A stretch of DNA of 64,000 bases from Mycolicibacterium gilvum (GCF_900454025.1 NZ_UGQM01000001.1:1-64000), one strand, 5' to 3'; shown: positions 38,969 through 48,677, counted from the stretch's first letter. The notes: a model not told the origin generated them from the letters alone. Numbers and translations: made by a program.

Positions 38969-40377
38969 ACCTTCTGGATCACCTCGGTGCTGGCCCCGGC
39001 GATGCTGCCCGGCGGCAGTGGCCTCGTCTGGATCGGTTTACGGGCGTTGTGGGAGATGCGCACCAGGATGGCCAGCAGCAGGTAGTTGGCCACGAGCGAC
39101 GATCCGCCGTAGGACATCCAGGGGGTGGTCAGACCGGTCAGCGGGATCAGCTTGGTGACTCCGCCGACGACGATGAACAACTGGATGGCGAGGGTGGCGG
39201 CCAGACCGGCGGCCAGCAGCTTGCCGAAGCTGTCGCGAATCGCGATCGCAGTGCGCAGCCCGCGGATGATCAGGATGGTGTAGAGCATCAGCACAGCCGA
39301 AAGACCAACCAGCCCAAGCTCTTCCCCGATGGCGGCGATGATGAAGTCGGTGGACGCGGCCGGCACGGTGCCGGGTTGCCCGTTGCCCAGGCCGGTGCCG
39401 AAGATGCCGCCGGTGGCGAAACTGAACAGCGACTGCACCATCTGATAGCCGGCGCCGTCGGGGTCGGCGAACGGGTCGCGCCAGGTCTGCACCCGGACCC
39501 GCACATGGTCGAAGAGAAAGTAGGCGGCGATGCTGCCCGCCGCGAACAGCGCGAGTCCCAGCACCACCCAGCTGAAGCGTTCGGTCGCGATGTACACCAT
39601 CACCAGGAACGAGGCGTAGAGCAGAAGCGATGTGCCGAGGTCTTTTTCGAAGATCATCACGCCGATCGACGCGATCCAGGCGGCCAGCAGAGGAGCGAGA
39701 TCGCGGGGCCGGGGCAGATCCATTCCGAGGACGTGGGTGCCGGCGCTGGTGAACAGGCTGCGCTTGTCCACCAGGACGGCGGCGAAGAAGACCAGCAGCA
39801 GGATCTTGGAGAACTCAGCGGGCTGAATCGAGAAGCCGTGGAACTGAATCCAGATCTTGGCGCCGTTCTGCTCGGACATCGACCGCGGCAGCACCGCGGG
39901 AATCGCGAGCAGAATCAGTCCGGTCAGCCCGCACACGTAGCCGTAGCGGGACAACATGCGATGGTCGCGCAGAAAGATCACCACCGCCGAGAACCCGAGC
40001 ACACCGACGAGCGTCCACAGCATCTGCTGATTGGCCGAGCCACCGAGGCCCTGTGAGGTGTTCTCGCCCTGGGCGAGGTCGAGGCGGTGGATCATCACCA
40101 GGCCGAGGCCGTTGAGCAGTGCGACGACCGGAAGCAGCAGCGGGTCGGCGTACGGCGCGAAACGGCGGACGGCCAGGTGCGCGCCGGTGAACAGCGCGAG
40201 ATAGGCCACCGTGTACTGGGCGAGATCCCAGTGCAGGCCCTGCTCCTGGTTGGCTTCCACCAGCAGCAGCGCGATCGTGGTGAGGAACGCCGCGAAGCCG
40301 AGCAGAAGCAGCTCGGCGTTGCGGCGGTTGGGCAGGGCCGGGGTCACCGCGACGGGAGCCTGCGGCTGGGTTGTCAT
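38965..40377 (-). CDS. rodA: SEDS peptidoglycan polymerase RodA
   Basis: A 470-residue polytopic protein of the RodA/FtsW/SpoVE family that polymerises glycan strands from lipid II. About 12 hydrophobic segments are visible, with the SEDS loop FHGFSIQPAEFSKI, containing the catalytic Asp-region motif, and TTPWMSYGGSSLVANY near the C-terminus. It lies between pstP and pbpA in the pstP-rodA-pbpA-pknA-pknB operon; 73 nt separate it from pstP. Confidence 0.96.
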   Translation of the reverse strand: MTTQPQAPVAVTPALPNRRNAELLLLGFAAFLTTIALLLVEANQEQGLHWDLAQYTVAYLALFTGAHLAVRRFAPYADPLLLPVVALLNGLGLVMIHRLDLAQGENTSQGLGGSANQQMLWTLVGVLGFSAVVIFLRDHRMLSRYGYVCGLTGLILLAIPAVLPRSMSEQNGAKIWIQFHGFSIQPAEFSKILLLVFFAAVLVDKRSLFTSAGTHVLGMDLPRPRDLAPLLAAWIASIGVMIFEKDLGTSLLLYASFLVMVYIATERFSWVVLGLALFAAGSIAAYFLFDHVRVRVQTWRDPFADPDGAGYQMVQSLFSFATGGIFGTGLGNGQPGTVPAASTDFIIAAIGEELGLVGLSAVLMLYTILIIRGLRTAIAIRDSFGKLLAAGLAATLAIQLFIVVGGVTKLIPLTGLTTPWMSYGGSSLVANYLLLAILVRISHNARKPIQTRPLPPGSIAGASTEVIQKV

Positions 40378-40450
40378 TCCTCGACTCCCGCTCGCTCCGG
40401 TCCTCGCTCGTACCTCGCTGCGATCCTCACTCGCGCTCGTCTTCGGGTCG

Positions 40451-42007
40451 TCATGACACTTCCCGGCAGTTCGTCCCTGGTTCGGGCGGGGGGGGCGGCA
40501 GCGCGGTGACGGTCGGTGACGGGGACGGAGGCGGGGGCGGGGCCGAACCCGACGGTGACGGAGCCGACGACGTGCGCGGCGGAACGGGTGCCGGCGTGCC
40601 GGTACGCGGATCCGGGCTCGCCGCAGGCGATTCCGGCGGGGTCGTCGTCGGGGTGGACGCGGGCGGCGCCGGCCGCGGCAAGGACGCGCCCGGGGAGGGC
40701 GCGGGCCTGGGGCTCGGGGTCGGGGTCGGGGTTGTGTGCGTGGCGCACACCGGGAGCACGGAGCTTCGGGACAGTTCCTCGATCTGGCCGATCGCCTGGT
40801 CGAGAGATCCGGACGGGAGACCGGCGATCACCTGCGCACGCTCGGAGGGGCGCATGTCGTCGACGCCGAGGAGACGGCAGTCGCGGGGCTCACCGGACTG
40901 GTCGGCGCTGATGAGGGAGAGTTCGTTGCGGTTGTTCAGACATCCGAGGAGATAGGGCTCCTGCAAGGAGACTCCGAGAAAGGAGCCCTGAACACCTCGC
41001 ATGATGGAGACGGTGCCGTCGTTCTCGCTGACGTAGTAGTTGTTGCGCACGATCTCGCGTCCGACAGCCAGCCCCGCCAGCACCACCAGGACCAGGACCG
41101 TCGCGGCGATAATGGGACGCCGCCGTGACCGGGGTCGCGGCGGCGGTTCTTCGGGTTGGGGCACAACGCGTTTGGCGGCGTTGCGCTTCGGATTGAACGC
41201 CGAGGCGCGCCCGGCCGCGGTGTTGGGCGGCGCCGACTGGTCGTCGTCCCCGGACACCGCACCCGCGAGGATCGGCTGGGTCTGCCCGTAGTCGTAGTCG
41301 ACGACGTCGGCCACCACCACGGTCACGTTGTCGGGCCCGCCGCCGCGCAGCGCCAATTCGATGAGACGGTCGGCGCTTTCGGTGACATCGTCGATCTGCA
41401 GCGCCTCGGCGATGGTGTCCTGGCTGACCGGGTCGGACAGACCGTCCGAGCACAGCAGGTAGCGGTCACCGGCACGGGCTTCCCGCATGATCAGCGTCGG
41501 CTCGACCTCGTGACCGGTCAGCGCGCGCATGATCAGGGAACGCTGCGGGTGGCTGTGTGCTTCCTCCGCGGTGATCCGGCCCTCGTCGACGAGGGTCTGA
41601 ACGAACGTGTCGTCCTTGGTGATCTGCGTGAGCTCGCCGTCCCGCAGCAGATAGCCGCGGGAGTCACCGATGTGGACCAGACCAAGACGGTTGCCCGCGA
41701 ACAGGATTGCCGTCAGCGTGGTGCCCATGCCCTCGAGCTCGGGGTCGGCTTCCACGTGGGAGGCGATCGCGTTGTTGCCCTCACGCACCGCGGAGTCGAG
41801 CTTGCTGAGCAGGTCGCCGCCGGGCTCGTCGTCGTCGAGGTGCGCCAGCGCCGCGATCACCAGCTGGGACGCGACCTCCCCGGCGGCATGACCGCCCATC
41901 CCGTCGGCGAGGGCGAGCAGACGCGCACCGGCGTACACCGAGTCCTCGTTGTTGGCGCGCACCAGGCCCCGGTCACTGCGGGCTGCATATCGAAGAACGA
42001 GTGTCAC
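40451..42007 (-). CDS. pstP: Serine/threonine phosphatase PstP (PPM/PP2C family)
   Basis: A 518-residue membrane phosphatase that dephosphorylates PknA, PknB and their substrates. The PP2C domain (1-240) has metal-binding Asp residues in NEDSVY, LALADGMGGHA and CSDGLSD, GGGPDNVTV. A transmembrane helix (about 300-320) and a Pro/Ser/Thr-rich extracellular tail with tandem PTPTPSP-like repeats follow. GTG 42007, overlapping the fhaB stop (GTGA), gives the family length; the longer frame to 42133 is antisense extension. Confidence 0.95.
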   Translation of the reverse strand: MTLVLRYAARSDRGLVRANNEDSVYAGARLLALADGMGGHAAGEVASQLVIAALAHLDDDEPGGDLLSKLDSAVREGNNAIASHVEADPELEGMGTTLTAILFAGNRLGLVHIGDSRGYLLRDGELTQITKDDTFVQTLVDEGRITAEEAHSHPQRSLIMRALTGHEVEPTLIMREARAGDRYLLCSDGLSDPVSQDTIAEALQIDDVTESADRLIELALRGGGPDNVTVVVADVVDYDYGQTQPILAGAVSGDDDQSAPPNTAAGRASAFNPKRNAAKRVVPQPEEPPPRPRSRRRPIIAATVLVLVVLAGLAVGREIVRNNYYVSENDGTVSIMRGVQGSFLGVSLQEPYLLGCLNNRNELSLISADQSGEPRDCRLLGVDDMRPSERAQVIAGLPSGSLDQAIGQIEELSRSSVLPVCATHTTPTPTPSPRPAPSPGASLPRPAPPASTPTTTPPESPAASPDPRTGTPAPVPPRTSSAPSPSGSAPPPPPSPSPTVTALPPPPPEPGTNCREVS

Positions 42008-42471
42008 GGGCGCAACTCGATCACCGTCTTGCCGATTCGCACCGGGGTGCCCATCGGAACTCGTACCGCTGTCGTCACCTTCGCCCTGTCGAGGTATGTA
42101 CCGTTGGTTGATCCTAGGTCCTCTACATACCATTCCGGACCTCGTGGCGAGAGCCTGGCGTGGCGCGTCGAGGCGTAATCGTCGGTCAGCACGAGGGTGG
42201 AGTCATCGGCGCGTCCGATCAGCACCGGCTGGGTGCCCAACGGGATGCGGGTGCCGGCCAGTGCGCCTTCGGTGACGACCAGCTGGCGCGGCGTGGTCCT
42301 GCGGCCCCGGTGGGGGAGCAGCGATCCACGCAGGGCCAACCCGCGGCGAACCATCACCGCGCCGGTCGGCGCGTAGATGTCGGTGCGCAGGATGCGCAGC
42401 ACCGACCAGATGAACAACCACAGCAAGAGAAGGAAGCCGACACGGGTCAGCTGCAGAACAAGCCCCTGCAT
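42004..42471 (-). CDS. fhaB: FHA-domain protein FhaB (FipA)
   Basis: A 155-residue protein with an N-terminal transmembrane helix (VGFLLLLWLFIWSVLRIL) and a C-terminal FHA domain that binds phosphothreonine (LIGRADDSTLVLTDDYASTRHA, split by convention, and DLGSTNGTYLDR). FipA links FtsZ and FtsQ through PknA phosphorylation in M. tuberculosis. I started it at ATG 42471, matching the 155-residue family length. It is translationally coupled to pstP. Confidence 0.95.
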   Translation of the reverse strand: MQGLVLQLTRVGFLLLLWLFIWSVLRILRTDIYAPTGAVMVRRGLALRGSLLPHRGRRTTPRQLVVTEGALAGTRIPLGTQPVLIGRADDSTLVLTDDYASTRHARLSPRGPEWYVEDLGSTNGTYLDRAKVTTAVRVPMGTPVRIGKTVIELRP

Positions 42472-42597
42472 CTGACGTCCTCTCCGTACCCGGTCATGCT
42501 CCTCGCGCAAGCGCTCGTCGGTCTTTCGGCAGCGCCACCATACTGGGGCCGCGGTCGACGTGACGTCTACACCACCGCTTCCCTCAAGCGCCTGTCC

Positions 42598-44034
42598 TCA
42601 GTGAACGCGGACGATGATCTCGGAGTGTCCGAGCCGGATGACGTCGCCGTCGGCCAGCTGCCACTCCTGAACCGGAGCGTTGTTCACCGTGGTGCCGTTG
42701 GTGGAATTGAGGTCTGACAATAGCGCGACCTGACCGTCCCAGCGGATTTCCAGGTGACGACGGGACACACCCGTGTCGGGCAACCGGAACTGCGCGTCCT
42801 GTCCGCGACCGATCACGTTGGCGCCTTCGCGCAGCTGGTAGGTGCGGCCGCTGCCGTCGTCGAGCTGCAGCGTGACGGTCGCACCGGCGGGGTAGTCGCC
42901 CTGCCCTGCGCCGTAGCCGCCGTAACCGCCCTGCTGGCCGGCGGGGGCGCCGTAGCCCTGGTCGCCATAGCCCTGCTCGCCGTAACCCTGCTCGCCATAG
43001 CCCTGGTCGCCGTAGCCGGCGGGCTCGCCATAGCGGCCGTAGTCGGGCTGGGCGTAGTCCTGACGGCCGTAGGACTGCTGGCCGCCCGGGGCACCGTAGC
43101 CGCCCTGATCCGGGTAGCCGCCCTGGTCCGGGTAGGCCGGGCGGGGAGGCTGGCCGTAGCCGCCATCGTCGGGACGACGGCCGTAGTCGTAGTCGCCGGC
43201 CGGACCGCCGTAACCAGGGGCGCCGCCGGGAGGCGGACCGTAACCGCCCGGGCCCTGCCGGTAGCCCTGGTCGGGGTATCCGGGGGGCGGGCCGTAGCCG
43301 GCGGGCGGACGCTGCTCGTAGGACTGCGGGGGATAGCCGCCCTGGCCCTGGTAACCACCCTGATCCTGGTAGCCGCCCTGCTCGGGGTAGCCGCCGCGGG
43401 GTGGGTAGCCCTGGTCCTGCGCGGGGTAGCCGCCCTGATCGCCGTGGGGGTAGCCGCCGCGCTGCTCGTCACCGCGGTTCTCGGGACGGTTGTAGCCGCC
43501 CTCGTCTTCGGGGCGGTTCTCCGGCGGGCGGTTGTAGTACTCGTCGGGCCGACCCTGTCCTGGGCCGCCTCGGTAGCTCGGATTGTCGGTCATCGCTGGT
43601 ACTCCTGGTTCTGCCTGGGACGTAGCGTCTCGAGATGGTGGAGCGGGTTCGACTGTGGTCGCGTCGGGATTGACCGCGCCACGCGCGCGAAACTGTCCGG
43701 TGTGCAGGTTGGGCGACTGCTCGAATCTGACAACCACATCACCATACGTTTGCCATCCCTGCTCATGGATGTATCCCTCCAAGTGCTTGGCGAACGTAGT
43801 GGCGGTGATGTCCGGATCGGCATTCACCTTCTGAAAGTCAGGCACACTGAGGGTAATGACGTAGTCGTTCGGTACCAAAATGTGGCCACCGTGGACTTTA
43901 CGGGCGTTCGTCTCGGCTTCGCGGCGCAGAAGTACCTCGACCTCGCGCGGAACGATCGATCCGCCGAACACCCGGGCGAAGGCATCACCGACCGAATCCT
44001 CGAGCTTGCGCTCGAACCGGTCGACCAGTCCCAT
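42598..44034 (-). CDS. fhaA: FHA-domain protein FhaA
   Basis: A 478-residue adaptor of the PknB pathway. The N-terminal DUF3662 domain ([20 protein letters not shown] to about residue 120) is followed by a very long Gly/Tyr/Gln/Pro-rich linker and a C-terminal FHA domain ([34 protein letters not shown]). In M. tuberculosis it binds phosphorylated MviN to restrain peptidoglycan synthesis. It is the first gene of the operon. The frame upstream of 44034 is antisense and not used. Confidence 0.95.
   Translation of the reverse strand: MGLVDRFERKLEDSVGDAFARVFGGSIVPREVEVLLRREAETNARKVHGGHILVPNDYVITLSVPDFQKVNADPDITATTFAKHLEGYIHEQGWQTYGDVVVRFEQSPNLHTGQFRARGAVNPDATTVEPAPPSRDATSQAEPGVPAMTDNPSYRGGPGQGRPDEYYNRPPENRPEDEGGYNRPENRGDEQRGGYPHGDQGGYPAQDQGYPPRGGYPEQGGYQDQGGYQGQGGYPPQSYEQRPPAGYGPPPGYPDQGYRQGPGGYGPPPGGAPGYGGPAGDYDYGRRPDDGGYGQPPRPAYPDQGGYPDQGGYGAPGGQQSYGRQDYAQPDYGRYGEPAGYGDQGYGEQGYGEQGYGDQGYGAPAGQQGGYGGYGAGQGDYPAGATVTLQLDDGSGRTYQLREGANVIGRGQDAQFRLPDTGVSRRHLEIRWDGQVALLSDLNSTNGTTVNNAPVQEWQLADGDVIRLGHSEIIVRVH
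42900..43580 (-). repeat. GYGxQ-type tandem repeats in fhaA
   Basis: The linker codes for degenerate repeats such as [21 protein letters not shown] and GGYPDQ, giving about 225 residues of low complexity. At DNA level this is a run of short near-identical units, prone to slippage and length variation between strains. Confidence 0.85.
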
Positions 44035-44279
44035 CGCCCCGCTCGCCTCCCTCGTTGGGTGGGTGAATTTTGCCCACGCAACATCGCACCGGCGCGTCGA
44101 CCGGCAGCAATGCTTCATGCATGCTATCGGCCCGCTGTGCCCGAGCGGGACCAACAGTTCTGTGAGAATCGCATCGGCGCAGGTCAGGGTTCCGCAGGCG
44201 GCCGTTTTGGAGATCACGGGGGTGCGCCAGTACGGTTGTGAGGCCGGGATGCCTGCGTGATAGGCTCCCTCGGTCATTC

Positions 44280-44362
44280 GGGCGAGTGGCGGAATGGCAG
44301 ACGCGCTGGCTTCAGGTGCCAGTGTCCTTCGGGACGTGGGGGTTCAAGTCCCCCTTCGCCCA
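44280..44362 (+). tRNA. leuT: tRNA-Leu (CAG)
   Basis: An 83-nt class II tRNA: acceptor GGGCGAG with TTCGCCC, anticodon arm CTGGC-TTCAGGT-GCCAG with CAG at 44313-44315, long variable arm GTGTCCTTCGGGACGT, T-loop TTCAAGT and discriminator A. It is divergent from the fhaA operon, as in M. tuberculosis. Confidence 0.97.
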
Positions 44363-44370
44363 CACGAGAC

Positions 44371-44408
44371 AAAGGTCGTGGACTCTTCGGAGTCCGCGAC
44401 CTTTTTCG
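44371..44408 (+). terminator. Intrinsic terminator after tRNA-Leu
   Basis: AAAGGTCGTGGACTC (44371-44385) pairs with GAGTCCGCGACCTTT (44390-44404) around a TTCG tetraloop, with one G-T pair, followed by TTTTTCG. It is a textbook rho-independent terminator, unusual for mycobacteria. Confidence 0.92.
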
Positions 44409-44517
44409 TTGAGGCGGTTCCTTCCGAGCTCTGAAGTTGCTTCTCGATCGCGTGTAACAGCGGTGCGTGCGAAGGCGACACAGTGGCGGTAATTCGAATT
44501 GGGGGATCTGAGGGGGA

Positions 44518-45057
44518 ATGGTGAAACCGCGGGAAATGACGTTCGCGTCCAGGCGTGCAATCGCCGGCTTCGGAGCGGCGATGCTCGTTGGTTTGGCAGC
44601 AGGAATGACGACGCCGTCCGCATTCGCGACACCGGTGGACGACGCCTACTTGGCGGCAATAGAAGCGGAGAGTGTCCCAATTCTCGGCCGGGACTATGTA
44701 GTGGCGCTCGGCCACGCCATCTGTGACACCGCGGTGCAGAACCCGGCGATGCAGCTCGTCGATCTGGTGCTCAGTGTGGTCGGCAATGAGAACAAACCAA
44801 GTCCGTACACCCTCGAGCAGGGCATGGTCATCGCACGCGCAGCACTGGGGAACTACTGCGCCGGTGCCGCAGGCAGTCGAGGCGACGGCGCGCCCGCGGT
44901 GGTCCCGCCGGTAGTGGCACCGGTTCCAGGACCGGCCGGCTACCCACCGTCCGTCCCGGATGTTGCGGATGCGCCCAGGCTGAATCTCGGCTGCACCTGG
45001 GTGAACGGATACACCAAGAAGAACGGGACGCGCGTTCGCGGGCATTACCGGTGCTGA
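44518..45057 (+). CDS. Secreted DUF732 protein
   Basis: A 179-residue protein with a signal peptide (AIAGFGAAMLVGLAAGM...SAFA) and a DUF732 domain (TPVDDAYLAAIEAESVPILG to about 110) with Cys residues CDTAV and NYCAGA that probably pair. A Pro-rich stretch and a C-terminal Cys-containing segment ending GHYRC follow. DUF732 proteins are abundant, secreted and of unknown function in mycobacteria. ATG 44536 is an alternative start. Confidence 0.85.
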   Translation: MVKPREMTFASRRAIAGFGAAMLVGLAAGMTTPSAFATPVDDAYLAAIEAESVPILGRDYVVALGHAICDTAVQNPAMQLVDLVLSVVGNENKPSPYTLEQGMVIARAALGNYCAGAAGSRGDGAPAVVPPVVAPVPGPAGYPPSVPDVADAPRLNLGCTWVNGYTKKNGTRVRGHYRC

Positions 45058-45067
45058 CGTAGGACGG

Positions 45068-45140
45068 GACTTTCGCGAGACTGCACAGACGGTTGTCGGC
45101 GGGCCGATTTCACAACCGTGACGGCAGTCTCGCGAAAGTC
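45068..45140. repeat. Large nested inverted repeat
   Basis: GACTTTCGCGAGACTGC (45068-45084) and its exact inverse (45124-45140) form a 17-bp stem; inside, ACGGTTGT (45089-45096) and ACAACCGT (45112-45119) make an inner 8-bp stem. It lies between the DUF732 and HNH genes and could terminate the former, or be a dispersed palindromic element. Confidence 0.85.
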
Positions 45141-45200
45141 GGGACCCGTTGACTGCCAATCGAACCCGAACTTGTCAGACCCTTCTGCCACACTGGGGTC

Positions 45201-46535
45201 ATGCGGCCAGGCAGCGCACCGTCTTTCATCCCGAGCCCGCCTCGGGAAGCGCGGTTGGAGGCCCTGTTCGACGAACTGTCCGAACTCGCCGGCCAGCGCA
45301 ACGCCATCGACGGGCGCATCGTCGACATCGTCGCCGAGATCGACGGCGATCAACTCTGGGGTGCCACCGGAGCCCGTTCGATCGCGGCGTTGGTGGCGTG
45401 GAAGCTGGGCACCTCCGCAGGAAACGCCGAGAGAATCGTCGCGATCGCCGACCGGGCCGCCGAGTTCCCGCGCTGCACCCAGGCATTGCGCGAGGGACGC
45501 CTTTCTGTCGACCAGGTCGGGGTGATCGCCCAGGGCGCCGGTCAGGGCTCTGACGACCACTACGCACGGTTGGCGCAGAATGCCTCGGTCAGCCAGTTGC
45601 GCACCGCGATCAAACAGGAACCCCGACCCGAACCCGAACCGTCCGCCGACGACGGCGACGGCGACGGCGATGACCACGACCTGCCCGACCTGCCCGACCT
45701 GCCCGAGGACGATGAGCCTGAACCACCGCCGCTACCGACCGCCGAGATCACCACATCCTGCGACGCCGACTACACCTACTGGCGGATCAAGCTGCCCCAT
45801 GAGCAGGCCGCGACGTTTCAGGCCGCCCTGCACTCACACAAAGACGCGCTGATCGCCCAGTGGACCCGCGACCACGCCGACAGCGACGCGGGCCCGCACC
45901 GGCCCCCGCTGCCCAATCTCGCCGAGGCGTTCCTGGCGCTGGTCGAGGCCTCCTGGGACGCCGAAGCGGTGCGCCGCCCCCACGGCCAGCACACCACCGT
46001 CGTCGTGCACGTCGACGTCGAATCCAAGCTGGCCGCGCTGCATCTGGGCCCGCTGCTGACCGCCGGGGAGCGCCGCTACCTGAGCTGTGATGCGACCTGC
46101 GAGGTGTGGTTCGAACGCCACGGCCGCCCGATCGGCGCCGGACGAAGCACCCGCACCGTCAACCGCCGCCTGCGACGCGCGTTGGAACACCGCGACCGCA
46201 GTTGCGTGGTCCCCGGCTGCGGGGCCACCCGAGGCTTACACGCCCACCACATCGTGCACTGGGAAGACGGCGGAGACACCGAGCTCGACAACCTCGTGCT
46301 GGTCTGCCCGTACCACCACCGCGCCCACCACCGCGGCATCATCGTCATCACCGGACCCGCACACCAGCTCGCCGTCACCGACCACACCGGCCGCGCCCTG
46401 CACTCCGCAACCCTGGCCCGCCCACCAACCCAACCCCCACCCGCTGTCCCCGCCTACCGAGGACCATCCGGCGAACGCCTCTACTGGAAGTGGTACCACC
46501 CCTACCAACCACCACCAACGGCTGCCGCCAACTGA
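45201..46535 (+). CDS. DUF222/HNH endonuclease-signature protein (13E12-repeat family)
   Basis: A 444-residue member of the large mycobacterial 13E12/DUF222 family. The N-terminal DUF222 domain (about 15-270) is followed by an HNH motif (CVVPGCGATRGLHAHHIVHW and LVLVCPYHHRAHH) with four Cys/His ligands. An acidic, Asp-rich stretch (about 145-175) with a repeat LPDLPDLPEDDE interrupts DUF222. These genes are present in many copies and may be mobile or defence-related; no activity is established here. Confidence 0.9.
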   Translation: MRPGSAPSFIPSPPREARLEALFDELSELAGQRNAIDGRIVDIVAEIDGDQLWGATGARSIAALVAWKLGTSAGNAERIVAIADRAAEFPRCTQALREGRLSVDQVGVIAQGAGQGSDDHYARLAQNASVSQLRTAIKQEPRPEPEPSADDGDGDGDDHDLPDLPDLPEDDEPEPPPLPTAEITTSCDADYTYWRIKLPHEQAATFQAALHSHKDALIAQWTRDHADSDAGPHRPPLPNLAEAFLALVEASWDAEAVRRPHGQHTTVVVHVDVESKLAALHLGPLLTAGERRYLSCDATCEVWFERHGRPIGAGRSTRTVNRRLRRALEHRDRSCVVPGCGATRGLHAHHIVHWEDGGDTELDNLVLVCPYHHRAHHRGIIVITGPAHQLAVTDHTGRALHSATLARPPTQPPPAVPAYRGPSGERLYWKWYHPYQPPPTAAAN

Positions 46536-46761
46536 GTCGGTGTTCGGCGGCGCGTCAACGCCGTGATGACCAGGTCTTGCGCGGACCAGGACATGGGCGG
46601 ATCCCCGAGTCGGTAGGGCCGAACAGTCATGGTGTGCCGACGTCGTCGATAGCCAGGTCGAAGTGTCGGGTGGTGATTTGGACACTTTGGCGCGTAAATA
46701 CGGGCACTCCGGAGGTTCGGAGACAACACGATCCGCGAGGTAACGGGCGTTAAAGTGCGAT

Positions 46762-47109
46762 ATGGCGTTCGACAAGAAGAGGCAAGCCCCGTTGGGCAAT
46801 TTCCTGTCTCCACCGCAGAGTAGTCAGCGTCTGTCGGGCGAGGCCGTTCGCAAATCGCCGGAAGAAACGATAGTCATCGAATTCGATATGGCAGGTCGGA
46901 CCTACCAGGTTCGGATGAAGAAGACCCTGGCAACGGCGCATGGTTTCGGGAACTATTGGACCCAGATGGTGACCGAGGAAACGGATCTTCTCACGGGACA
47001 ACAGATTATCGTGACTTGGTCACACATCGGTGTCATCCGCTTGATCGATCAGCCACCGGCAGCCCAACGCCTCGGGCAGGGGGCGCAGAGAGCAACGAGG
47101 CCGAGTTGA
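46762..47109 (+). CDS. Hypothetical protein
   Basis: A 115-residue frame from ATG 46762 (MAFDKKRQAPLGNFLSPPQS). It contains a beta-rich central part (ETIVIEFDMAGRTYQVRMKK) and a basic tail. Codon use is less GC-rich than its neighbours and no clear ribosome binding site is seen, so confidence is modest. The 226 nt upstream contain no recognisable gene. Confidence 0.6.
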   Translation: MAFDKKRQAPLGNFLSPPQSSQRLSGEAVRKSPEETIVIEFDMAGRTYQVRMKKTLATAHGFGNYWTQMVTEETDLLTGQQIIVTWSHIGVIRLIDQPPAAQRLGQGAQRATRPS

Positions 47110-47170
47110 ACGCGGTTCGACGCTGTCGGCGCTGACAGCACGCACGTTCGGATCAACGCGTCGGCCCCCC

Positions 47171-48535
47171 TCACTCGCCCCGATCGGCCGCCCACATCCC
47201 GATCACGAACGCCGTCAAGTCATTGTGCTGCAACGGGTCTCGACCGGTGATCTCCTGAATCCGCCCCAGCCGGTGCCGCACGGTGTTGGTGTGCAGAAAC
47301 AGTTCCTTCGCGGTCTCACTCAGCGATCCGTTGCACGCGACGAACGTTCGCAGCGTCCGGACGTGCTGCGTGCCCCGCGAGGTGTCCAGCTCCGCGAGAG
47401 GGTCGATCAACAGCTGCCGGAAGGGCGCGAGCTGGGCAAGCGGCAACTGCTCGAGCAGGCTCTCCAGCGTGCTCAGCTGATCGGGCCCGACCCGGCCGCC
47501 CCGGTGCTCGGCCAGTGTCAGCGCGATGCGGGCCTGCGCGATCGCCGACCCGAGATCGGCCAGCGTCACCGGTGCCGAATGTCCGGTCGGCAGCGCCAGA
47601 TCGTCGGGCATCTCCACCGCACCCGCGGTCAGCATCATGCACAGATCGGGAGCGTCACCGATGAGGGCGCCCGGGAAGGAGATCGACAACAGCGCCCCGG
47701 CACCGGCCGGCCACGCCGAGCACGCGATCTCCCCGGCGAAACCCGGCCACTGCACCAACTGGCTCAGCGCATCAGGCAGCAGCATGCGTCGTTCCACCAG
47801 AGACAGCAGCTGACCCACCCGCTCCCGGGTCAACGCCGCTTCGATGTCGCGCTCACCCTGCGCCGCCCGCACGAACCGGGCGATCAGGTCCAGCAGCGCC
47901 GGCTCCGGCCGGTCGCCCCGTCCCATCCACACCAGCGCGCCGAGGCCGGGCACCGGAACCGTCACCGCAGCTTCGTCGCCCTTTGCGGCCCCCTCGGGCT
48001 CCAGCAGGAAGTAGCACCCCAGCACCTGCCCGGCGGCGTCCAGCAGCCGACGGGGTGAGTCGTGCCGACGCAGCGACAGCAGCAGTTCGGGCACCAGCGC
48101 GTTGGTGGCCCGGGCGACGGCGATCTCGGTGCCGAGCCGCGATTCGGCGACGAACCGACTGATCACGCTGAACGGCACGCTGGGCGGGGCGACCAGCACG
48201 GGAAGACCGGCCCGACGGCAGGCGTCCAGCAGCGCGGCGGGGACGTCGTCGTGGCCGTCGCCGACACCGAAGCACACCCCGGCCGCGCCGGCGCCGGCCA
48301 ATGCGTCGACGAACGTCGAGCAGTCCTCGGCGCTGTGCAGGCTGATGCCGACCGTGCACACGAGTTCGCCGCCCCGCAGATACCGCGACGGGTCACGCAT
48401 CTCGGTGGTGTGCACCCAGCTGACCTCGCGGTCCAGATTGCGGTCAGCGGGATCAGGGCCCGACACGCTCAATTGCGCCGCCTCCAGAAGGTCGCGCAGT
48501 GTCGGCGCAGCCGACTCCGCGCGGTCCTCAGACAC
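47171..48535 (-). CDS. PucR-family transcriptional regulator
   Basis: A 454-residue regulator with an N-terminal PucR (purine catabolism regulator) sensor-like domain (TLRDLLEAAQLSVSG... VHTTEMRDPSRYLRGGELVCT), a central GGDEF-like CdaR region and a C-terminal HTH_30 (CNGSLSETAKELFLHTNTVRHRLGRIQEI). PucR/CdaR proteins often activate adjacent nitrogen-catabolic genes. It is divergent from the permease gene, with an inverted repeat between them. Confidence 0.92.
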   Translation of the reverse strand: MSEDRAESAAPTLRDLLEAAQLSVSGPDPADRNLDREVSWVHTTEMRDPSRYLRGGELVCTVGISLHSAEDCSTFVDALAGAGAAGVCFGVGDGHDDVPAALLDACRRAGLPVLVAPPSVPFSVISRFVAESRLGTEIAVARATNALVPELLLSLRRHDSPRRLLDAAGQVLGCYFLLEPEGAAKGDEAAVTVPVPGLGALVWMGRGDRPEPALLDLIARFVRAAQGERDIEAALTRERVGQLLSLVERRMLLPDALSQLVQWPGFAGEIACSAWPAGAGALLSISFPGALIGDAPDLCMMLTAGAVEMPDDLALPTGHSAPVTLADLGSAIAQARIALTLAEHRGGRVGPDQLSTLESLLEQLPLAQLAPFRQLLIDPLAELDTSRGTQHVRTLRTFVACNGSLSETAKELFLHTNTVRHRLGRIQEITGRDPLQHNDLTAFVIGMWAADRGE

Positions 48536-48572
48536 CCCGCGAGCGTAACGCGGTCGTCACACGGGAGAGGGT

Positions 48573-48598
48573 CGCCGTTGTGCGATTGTTCAACGGCG
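48573..48598. promoter_or_regulatory. Candidate PucR operator
   Basis: CGCCGTTG (48573-48580) and CAACGGCG (48591-48598) are perfect inverses 10 nt apart, centred in the 142-nt gap between pucR and the permease gene. One helical turn of spacing fits a dimeric regulator. Confidence 0.5.
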
Positions 48599-48677
48599 GG
48601 CCCGTGCGGCGGTGCGATCCTGACGTGTTCGCCGTGAGCGCTGGCGTCGGGAAACGCTTCGCGTGATAGTTCGAGCC

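Noticed and set aside
46536..46761. Open frames between the HNH gene and the hypothetical protein
   Set aside because: They are short, overlap in several frames and lack start signals or recognisable domains.
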